In this document: positions 56,364-64,000 of the stretch, in pieces
Layout of the letters: each line of letters opens with the position of its first letter
Position numbering within the stretch: position 1 is the first letter of the stretch
Assembly: GCA_023101885.1 (NCBI GenBank)
Contig: JALPQD010000627.1
Location: 952,220-1,016,219, forward strand
Source: Typhlomys cinereus
Lineage: Eukaryota > Chordata > Mammalia > Rodentia > Platacanthomyidae
DNA length: 64,000 bases
Direction: 5' to 3'
The notes under the pieces: model-generated
Database searches by the model: none
Told to the model about the DNA's origin: nothing
Seen by the model: the letters and a program-made list of their open reading frames with translations, nothing else
Program-made: the position numbers and the translations under genes

Positions 56364-58775
56364 GAAGAAAGAAAGAAAAAGCCCGAACGAAAGAAAGAAA
56401 GAAGAAAAGAAGAAAAGAGAAGAAGACGAAAAGAAAAGAAGAAAGACAGAAAAAGAAAGAATAGGAAAGAAACAAGACAGAAAGGACGAAAGCACGGAAA
56501 GAAAGAAGAAAGAAACGCGAAAAGAAAGAACGAAAACAAAGAGCAGAAAGTACAAGAAAGAAAGAAAGACACAAAGAACGAAAAGAAAGAAAGAAGAAAA
56601 GAAGAACGACAAAGAGCAAAGAAAGAAAGAAAGAAAAGAAAGAAAAGAAAAAGAAAGAAAGAAAACGAAGAAGAAAGACAAGAGAAAGGAAAGGAAAGAA
56701 AGAAACGCACAAGAAGAAAAGAGAAAGAAAGAAGAAAGAAGAAAGACCAACGAAAGAAAGAAAGATAAGAAGAAGAGACAGGAAAGAACGAAAGAAAGGA
56801 AAGAAAGGAAAGCGACAAAAGAAAAGAAAAGGAAAAGAGAAAAAGAACAAGAAAGAAAGAAAAACAAGAAAGAGAAAGAAGACAAGAAAAAGGAAGACGA
56901 AGAAAGGAAAAAGAAAAGAAAGAAAGAAAGAAAGCAAAGAAAAGAAAACTAAAACGAAAGACAAAAGAAAGAAAAAGAAAGAAAAACGCAGAGGGGAAAA
57001 ACGAAGAAAAAGAAAAGAAAAGACAGAAAGAACGAAAAAGCAAGAAAAGAAGACAAGAAACGAAAAGAAAACGAACCAGAACGACGAAAGAAAGGAACAG
57101 AAAGTAAAAGAAAGACAGAAGAAAGAACAGGAAAAAGAAAGAAAAAGAACACGAAAGAAAGAAAGAAGAAAGAAAGAAAGAAACGAAAAAGGAAAAAGAG
57201 AAAGAAAGAGAAGAAAAGAAAGAAAGAAAGAAGAAAAAAGAAAAAGGAAAAGGAAAGAAAAGAGAAGAACGACGAAAGAAGACAAAAAAGAAAGAACGAA
57301 CGACAGAAAGGGAAAAAAGAGAACAGAACGCAAGAAAGAAAAAGAACAGAAAAGAAGAAAAGAAACAGAAAGAAAAGAAAAGAAGCACGAAAAAGAAAAG
57401 AAATGAAAGAGCAAAGGAAGATAAGAAAGAAAGAAGAAAGAAGAGAACGAAGGGACAAGAAGAAAAGAAAGAAAGAAGAAAGAAAGAAGAAGGAAAGAAA
57501 GAGAAAGGAAAGAAAAAGAACAAGGCAAGAAAAGCAAAGAAAGAAGAAAGAAAGGCAGAAAAAAGAAAAGAAAGAAAGAAGGAAAGAAAGGAACAGACAG
57601 AAGAAGAGGAAATAAAGAATAAAGAAGAAACGGACAAAGAAAAGAAGAAAGAAAAAGGAAACGAAAGAAAAGAAAGGAAAGAAGAAAGAAAAGAAAGAAA
57701 GGAAAAGACGAACGAAAAAGAACAAGAATAGAAAGCAAGAAAGAAAGAAAGAAAGAGAAAGATAAACGAAAAGAAAAGCAACGAAAAGGACCAAAACGAA
57801 AGCACGGAGAAAGAAAATACAAGAAACGAAGAAGGAAAGAAGAAGAAAAGAGAAAGAAAACAAGAAAAAGATACAGAAAAGGACAAAGAAAAGAAAGAAA
57901 GAACGAAAGAAAAAGGAGAAAAGAAAGACAGGGAAAGAAAGAAAGAAAACGACCGAAAAGAACGAAAGAAGAAAAAGAAAGAAAGAAAACGCGAAAAAAG
58001 GAAAGAAAAGGAAAGAAAGGTAAAGACAGAATCGAAAGAAAAAAAGAAAGAAAGAAAAGAAAGAACGGGAAAGAAGAAAGAAAAGAAAGAAAAAGGAAAG
58101 AAAGAAAGAAAGAAAGAAAAAGAAAGAAAGAAAAAAAAAAGAAAAGAAAAAGCCGAAAGAAAGGACAAGAAAGAAAAGAAACGAATAAAAGAAAAGGAAA
58201 GGAAGACAGAAAGCGAAAAGAAAGACAAAAGAAAACCGGAAGACGAAGAAGAAAGAAAGAAAGAAAGAAAGAACAAGAAAAGAAAGAAAAAACAGAAAGA
58301 AAAAAAGCAACCGAAAGAAAAGTATAGAAAGAAGAAAAAAGAAAAGAAAAAGAAACAAACAGACGTGAAAAAGAGAAAGAAAGAAGAAAGCAAGAAATGA
58401 AAGAAAGAAAAAAGAAAGGAACGAGAGAGAAAAGAACAGAACAGAGAAAGGAAACCAGGAAAGAATACGACAAGAAGAAGGAGAAAAAAGGGAAGAGCAA
58501 AGGAACAGGAACGAAGAGAAAGAAAGAGAAAGAAAGGAATAATAGAAAGAAAGAAAAACGAAAGAAAAGAAACGAACAGCGACAGAATAGAAGAAAAAGG
58601 AAAAGAAGACGAAAGCGACGAAAAGAAAAAAGAAAGAAAAGAAGAAAAGAAGGAACGAAAGAAAGAACGAAAGAAGAAAAAGGGAAAGGAACAAGAAAAA
58701 AGAAAGAAAAGAAAAAAAGAAAAGAAAAGACAAAGAGAAAGAGAAAGGACAAGAAAAAGAAGAAATCAAAACTAC

Positions 58776-58914
58776 GTGGGGTTTTTTTTTTGTTGTGTGC
58801 GTGTTGTTGTTGTTGTTGTGTTTTGCTTTGTGTTTTGTGTGTTTTTTTGGTGTGTTTGTCGTTTCGTTTTTTTTTCTTGTGGTGGGTTGTTGTGTTTGTT
58901 TTTGGTTGTTGTAA
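58776..58914. repeat. G/T-only island in the GAAA tract
   Basis: About 140 bp that is almost entirely G and T on the plus strand, including gttgttgttgttgttg, with abrupt edges back to GAAA. It may be a different repeat or a base-calling or assembly artefact. Confidence 0.8.
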
Positions 58915-60063
58915 AGAAAGAAAGGACAAATAGAAAGAAAGGAAAGAAAAAGATAAAAAAGAAAAGGAAAGAAGAAAAAGAAAGAAAGGAAAAAAAAGCA
59001 AAAGGACAGAAGAAAGAAAGAAGAAAGAAAGAAAAGAAAGAACAGAAAGAAAAGAAGACGGGAAAGAACGAAAAGAAGAAACGAAAACGAAAAGACGCAA
59101 AGAAGGAAAGAAAGCAAAGAACAGAAAGAACGAAAGAAGACGAAGGGGAAAAGAAAGAAGAAGAAAGAAAGCGAAAGAAAGAAAGAAAGAAAGGAACGAC
59201 AGAAGAAGAAAAGAAAAAGAAAAAAGAAAGAGGAAAGAAAGAGAAAACGAAAGAAAGAAGAACGAAAGAAAGCAATGAAAGAGAAAGAAAAGGAGAAATC
59301 CAGAAAGAAAGAAAAAACGAAAGAAAGAAGAAAGAAACACAAGAAAAAAGAAGAACAGAAAGAAGAACGAAAGGAAACGAACGAGAAGGGAAAGACAAGA
59401 GAAAGCAGAAGAAAAAGCAACACGAAGAAAGAAAGAAGAAGAAAGACAAGAAAGAAAAGAAAAGCAGGAAAACGAAAGAAAGAGAAAAGAAAAGAAAGGA
59501 AACGACAAGAAAACCAGAAAGAACGAGACAGCAGGAAAGAAACAAGAAAAAGGAAAAGAAAAAAGAACGAGAAAAGAAACACGAAAGAAAGAAACAGATA
59601 AGCAAGAAAGCAAAAAGCAGAAAGGAAAGAAAAGAAAACAGGAAACAGAAACGGAACGAAGAAAGAAAAAAGACGAAGAAAGTAAAATAAAGAAAGAGAA
59701 AGAAAAGAAACAGAGGAAAAAAAACACGAAAAAGAAAGAAAGAAGAAAAGAAAGAAAGACAGGAGAAGAAAGCAAGAAAAAAGAAGAAAGAAAAGAAAGA
59801 AAGAAAGAAAAGATAGAAACACAAGACCGAAAGAAAGAAAAGAAAGAAGCAAGAAAAGGGAAAGAAAAGAAAGGAAAGAAGAAAGCGAAGAGAAAGAACA
59901 GAAAGAAACAAGAGAAAGAAAGAACGAAAAAGAAGACGTAAAAAAGAAGGAAAGAAAAAGAGAAAGAACGAAAGAAAAGAAAACGACAAGAAACAGAAAG
60001 AAGAAAAGAAAGAAAAGAAAAAAAAGAAAGAAAAGACAGAAGGAACAGAAAGAAAAAGAAAAA

Positions 60064-60130
60064 GAGACTAAGAAAGCACGAATCGCGCAGTCTGTAACTG
60101 CGGATGGCAGAAGAAAAGAAAGTGAACTGA
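60064..60130. other. Short non-repeat island in the GAAA tract
   Basis: Higher-complexity words such as cgcgcagtctgtaactgcgg stand out from GAAA repeat on both sides. No match recognised. Confidence 0.6.
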
Positions 60131-63100
60131 CGGAAACAAAAGAAAGAATGCACAGGAAGACAGGAAAAGAAAAGAAAAGAAAGTAAAGAAAAGAAAGCAA
60201 AGAAAGCAAAAGAGGAAATGACAGATAAGAAAAAGAAAGATAGGAACGAAAAGAAAGAAGGGAAAGAAGAAGAAAGAAAGAAAAAACGAAACAAAGGAAG
60301 AGAAACGAAGGAAGAAGGAAAAGGAAGGAAGAAGGCACAAAGAAGAAGACAAGGAAGAAGAAGGAAGAGAACGAAAGAAAATAACGAACGAAAGAAAGAA
60401 GCAAGAAAGAAAGATAACGAAGAAAGAAAGACAGAAAGAAGAAGCATAAAGAAGAAAAGAAAGAAAGAAAGAAAGAAAGAAAGAAAACGAAGAAAGAAAG
60501 AAAAGAACGGAAAGGAAAGAATAGAAATAAGAAGAAAAGAAAAGATAAAGAAGAAAAGAAAAGAAAAGAAAGAAAGACAAGAAAGCAAAGAAAGAAAGAA
60601 GAACGAAAGACAGAAAGAGAAAAAGAAAGAAAGAACGAAGATGGAAAAAGAAATAAGAAAAGGAAAAGGGAAAGAAAAGAAAGAAAAGAAAAGAAAAGAA
60701 AGAAAGAAAGAAACAGAAGCTGGAAAGGAAGAAAGCCAGAATGAAAAGAAAAAGAAAGAAAGACGAAAAAGAAAAAAGAAAGAAACAAGAAAAAAATGGA
60801 AAGAAAGATAAGCCAAGAATAGAAAAGAAAAAAGATTAGAAAGAAAGAAAGACAAAAAAGAAAAAGCGGGAAAAAACGAAAGCAAGCGAAAGAAAATAAA
60901 GATAAGGGAGACAAAGAAAAGAAGAAAGAAAGAAAAGAAAGAAAGAAAGAAAGGAAAAGGAAAACAGAAAGAAGAAAGGAAAGAACACAGAAGAAAAAAG
61001 AAAGGGAAAGAAAGAAAGTAAAGACGAAAGGAAAGAAAGAAGGGAAGAAAAGACAAGAAAGAGGAAACAGAAAAGAAGAAACAGAAGAAAGAAAGAAAGA
61101 AAAGAAAAGAAGCACAAAAAAAGAAGACAAAAGGAGAAAAGAAGAAAAGAAAAGAAAAAGTAGAAAGAAAGAAAGTAAGAAAAGAACGAAAACGAAACAG
61201 AAAGAAAGAAAGAAAGAAAAACGAAAGAAAGGAAAAGAAAAAGAAGAAAGAAAGCGATAAAGAAAAGAACGAAAAGAAAAAAGAAAGAAAAAAAGAAAAG
61301 AAGAAAGAAGAACCGAAAGAAAGAGAAAGAAGAAAGAAAGAAAAAAAGAAGGAAAGGAAAGAAAAGGAAAGAAAGAGAAATAAGAAAGAGAAGAAAGAAA
61401 AAGAAAGAATAGACAGAAAGGCAATAGAAAAGAGAAAGACAGAAGAGAAAGAAGAAAGAAAGAAAGAGAAGAAAAGAAACGAGGAAAAGACAAGCAAAGC
61501 AGAAAGAAAGCAAAAGAAAGCAAAGAAAAAAAAGAAGGAAAAGAAGAAAGAAAAGAAAAAGAGAAAAGAAGAAAGAAAAAGGCCCCCAGAAAACAGAGAA
61601 CGCACAGAAAAAGAAAGAACAGGAGAAAGAATAAGAGAACTGAAAAGGAATTACCAGGATAAAGAAGAAAGGAAGAAAAGGAAAAGAAAACGAGAAAGAA
61701 AAGAAAAGAAAGAAAGAAAGAAAGACAAAGAAAAGAAAAGGAAAGAACGAAGGGAAAAGAAAATAAGCAAGAAAGAAAAGAACGAAAAGAAAGAAAAAAA
61801 AGGAACGAGAAAGAAAGACAAAGGAAAAAAGGAAAGAAAGAAAGAAAGAAAAAGAAAAGAAAAAGAAAGCGACAAGAAAGAAGAAAAAGAAGAATAGAAA
61901 GAAAAAGAAAGAAAAGAAAGAAAAGAAAGCAAAGAAATAAATGAAGAAAGACAGAAATAGGGAAACGACGAGAAAGGAAAGAAAGAAAGAAAGCAGAAAG
62001 AAAAGAAAAAGAGAAAGGAGAAAGAAACGGGAACGAAAAGAAAGCAAAAGCAAGTAAGAAAAGAAAAAGAAAAAGAAAAGGAAAGAAGGAAAAAAAGGCA
62101 TAAAAAGAAAGAAAGAAAGAAGAACGAAAAAGAAAGAAACGAAAGAAAGAAGAACACGACAAGGCAAGAAACGAAGAAAACGAAATGGAAAAGAAAAGAA
62201 AGGAAAGAAAGAAAAGAAAGAAAGAAAAAGAAAAAGAGGACAAGAAAAAGAAAAGAACATGGAAAGAAAAAAAAGACAAGAACAGAAAGACAGAAAGAAG
62301 AAAGGAGAACGAGAAAAGAAAGAAAGAAAAGAAGAAAGAAAAAAAGAACAAAAAAAGATAGAGAAAAAAAGAAAAGGAAGACACAAGAAAAAAACAAACA
62401 AAAGAAAGCGCAAAAAAAGGACAAAAGAAAAAGAAAGAACGAAAGACGAGAAAAAGGAAAGAAAGAAAAGAAACAGTAAGAAGAAAGAACATAAGAAAAG
62501 AAAAGAAAGAAAAAAAAAGAAAGAAAAGAGAAAGAAAAGAAGAAAGCGAAAGAAACGAAAGTAAACAACAAGAAAAAGAAAAAAAAGGAGAAAAAAAAGA
62601 TCAAGACGAAGAAAAGAAAGAAAGAAAGAAAGAAGGAAAGATCAAAAAAAAGGTAACGAAGTGAAAAGAAAAGAATAGAAGAAGAAGAAAAGAAAGATAA
62701 AAAGAGAAAGAAGAAAAGGAAAGAAAAAAGGCAAGGAAAAAGAAAATGAAAGGACACAGGAGAATGAAGAACAAGAAGGAAGAAAAGAGGGAAGGAAGCG
62801 AAGAAAGAAGAAGCGAAAAGAAAAGGAAAGATAGCAGACACAGAAAAGAAAGAGACAAGAAAGAAAGAAAGAAAGAAAAAAAGAAAGAAAGAAAGAAAAA
62901 GAAAAAAGAAAGAAAGAAGAAAGTAGAAAGATAAGAAAGAAGAAAGGAAGAAAGGAAAGGGAAGGAGAAAGGAGAAAGAAAACGACAGGAAAGATATAAG
63001 GAAGAGAAGAACGAACAAAAAGACATAAAAAAGAAAGAACAAAAAGAAGAAACGAGGATAAGAAAGAGAGAAAAAAAGCAGAAGAAGTAAAAGAAAGGCA

Positions 63101-64000
63101 AACCAGGAAAGACGGAAACGAAAGAAAGAAAGAAAGAGAAAGAAGTAAAAGAAGAAGAAGAAAAAGAGAAAGGAAACGAAAAAAAAAGAAAAGAAAGAAA
63201 GAAAATAAGAACAGGACAAGAAGAAGAAAGGGAAAGAAGAACAGAGGAAAGAAAAGAAAGAACAGAGAAAATAAGAAAGAAAAAGCAAAGAAAAAAGATA
63301 AAAAGAAAACCAATGAAAGAAAAAAGAACAGAAAAAAGAAGCGAAAGAAAGCAGACAAAGGAGAACGAAAGAAAGAAAGAAAGGAACAGAGGAAAGAGAA
63401 AGAAAGAAAGAAAAGAAAGAAGAAGAACAAAGGAAAGACCGAAAGCACGAACAGAGAAGAAAGAAAGAAAAGAAAAAGAACAAAAAGAAAAGAAAGAAAA
63501 AGAAACACAAAGAAAGAGAAAAAAGAAAGAAAGAAAAAAGAAACAGAAAGAGAAAGAGAGAGAAAAGAAACAGAAAGGAAAGAAAGGAGAAAAGAAAAGA
63601 AAAGGGAAGAAAGGAAAAGGAAAGAAAAACAGAAAGAAAGAAGCAGAAAGGAAAGCAAAAGAAAGAAGAAAGAAAGAACGACACACGAAAGAAAACAAGA
63701 AAGAGAAGAAAGAAGAAAAGAAAGAAAGAAAGGAAAGGAAAAGCAAAGCACAAGACAGAAGAAGGAAAAGAAAGAAGAATGAAAGAGAAAGCGAAAGAAA
63801 GAAAAAAAAAGGAAGGACAGAACGAAACAAGAAAGAGCAAGGCAAAGGAAATAAAGATAAAGAGAAGAAGGAACGAAAGAAAAAGAAAAAGAAAAGACGA
63901 AAAGAGAAGAAGGAAAGAAAGCAAAAGAGGAAAGAAAACGAAAGAAAAAAAGGGGGCGGAAAGGCAAGGAAGGAACCTAATCCCGAAAGGAAGAAAACGG

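Larger units (their letters stand above)
56364..64000. repeat. About 7.6-kb degenerate (GAAA)n purine tract, runs off the window
   Basis: Plus strand is almost only G and A, built on GAAA with unit-length noise and scattered single C bases (as in gacgaaag). The minus strand therefore has almost no stop codons in any frame, which explains Phe/Ser/Leu-rich frames of up to about 1850 codons. They have no start context, no domains and no codon signal. Islands at 58776-58914 and 60064-60130 break the pattern. True length is unknown. Confidence 0.93.

Noticed and set aside
55591..56952. 453-codon plus-strand frame going from Ser/Pro/Phe-rich to Lys/Glu/Arg-rich
   Set aside because: It only follows the pyrimidine-to-purine switch of the repeat.
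56135..63967. Very long minus-strand frames (up to about 1850 codons) rich in Phe, Ser and Leu
   Set aside because: They are read-throughs of TTTC/GAAA repeat, which lacks stop codons; overlapping frames are equally open and no domain or start context exists.

Overview
This is an intergenic stretch of a mammalian, very probably rodent, chromosome. No intact cellular gene is visible. The evidence for a rodent is a decayed type-2 vomeronasal receptor (V2R) exon, a tRNA-derived SINE whose head resembles the rodent B2/ID families, and dense young LINE-1 (L1). Species cannot be fixed from sequence alone.

Layout. (1) 1-18437 is a nest of L1 insertions. An outer antisense L1 (L1-1) holds a twin-primed L1 fragment (1088-1686), a full-length antisense L1 (L1-2, 2641-16021) and a chimeric L1 fragment (17470-18306). 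L1-2 is itself split by a full-length sense L1 (L1-3, 5145-11500) and a small L1 fragment (13974-14388). Target-site duplications (TSDs) support each level. (2) 18438-18803 and 26223-28690 are older unique DNA, split by full-length sense L1-4 (18804-26222). A V2R pseudogene lies at 26495-27277. (3) 29042-36468 is a processed pseudogene of the H/ACA-RNP factor NAF1, cut in two by an antisense ERV-L provirus (29318-35893). The provirus has 5-bp TSDs, near-identical LTRs and gag, pro, RT-RNase H, integrase and dUTPase, each broken by stops or frameshifts. (4) 36469-41190 is a deleted and rearranged antisense L1-5. 41591-48650 is sense L1-6, interrupted by a SINE and by a ZNF639 processed pseudogene. 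(5) 48809-53390 is an older class II (Lys-type primer site) endogenous retrovirus that carries an extra inverted LTR. (6) 53391-55603 is mostly unique DNA with a GATA microsatellite and an ancient L1 scrap. (7) 55604-64000 is a huge asymmetric pyrimidine/purine tract: (CCTT/TTTC)n, then about 7.6 kb of degenerate (GAAA)n running off the window.

The window records retrotransposition in layers: L1 machinery made the SINEs and both processed pseudogenes, and two retroviral lineages landed among them. The long hypothetical proteins readable through the GAAA tract are artefacts of a stop-poor repeat.
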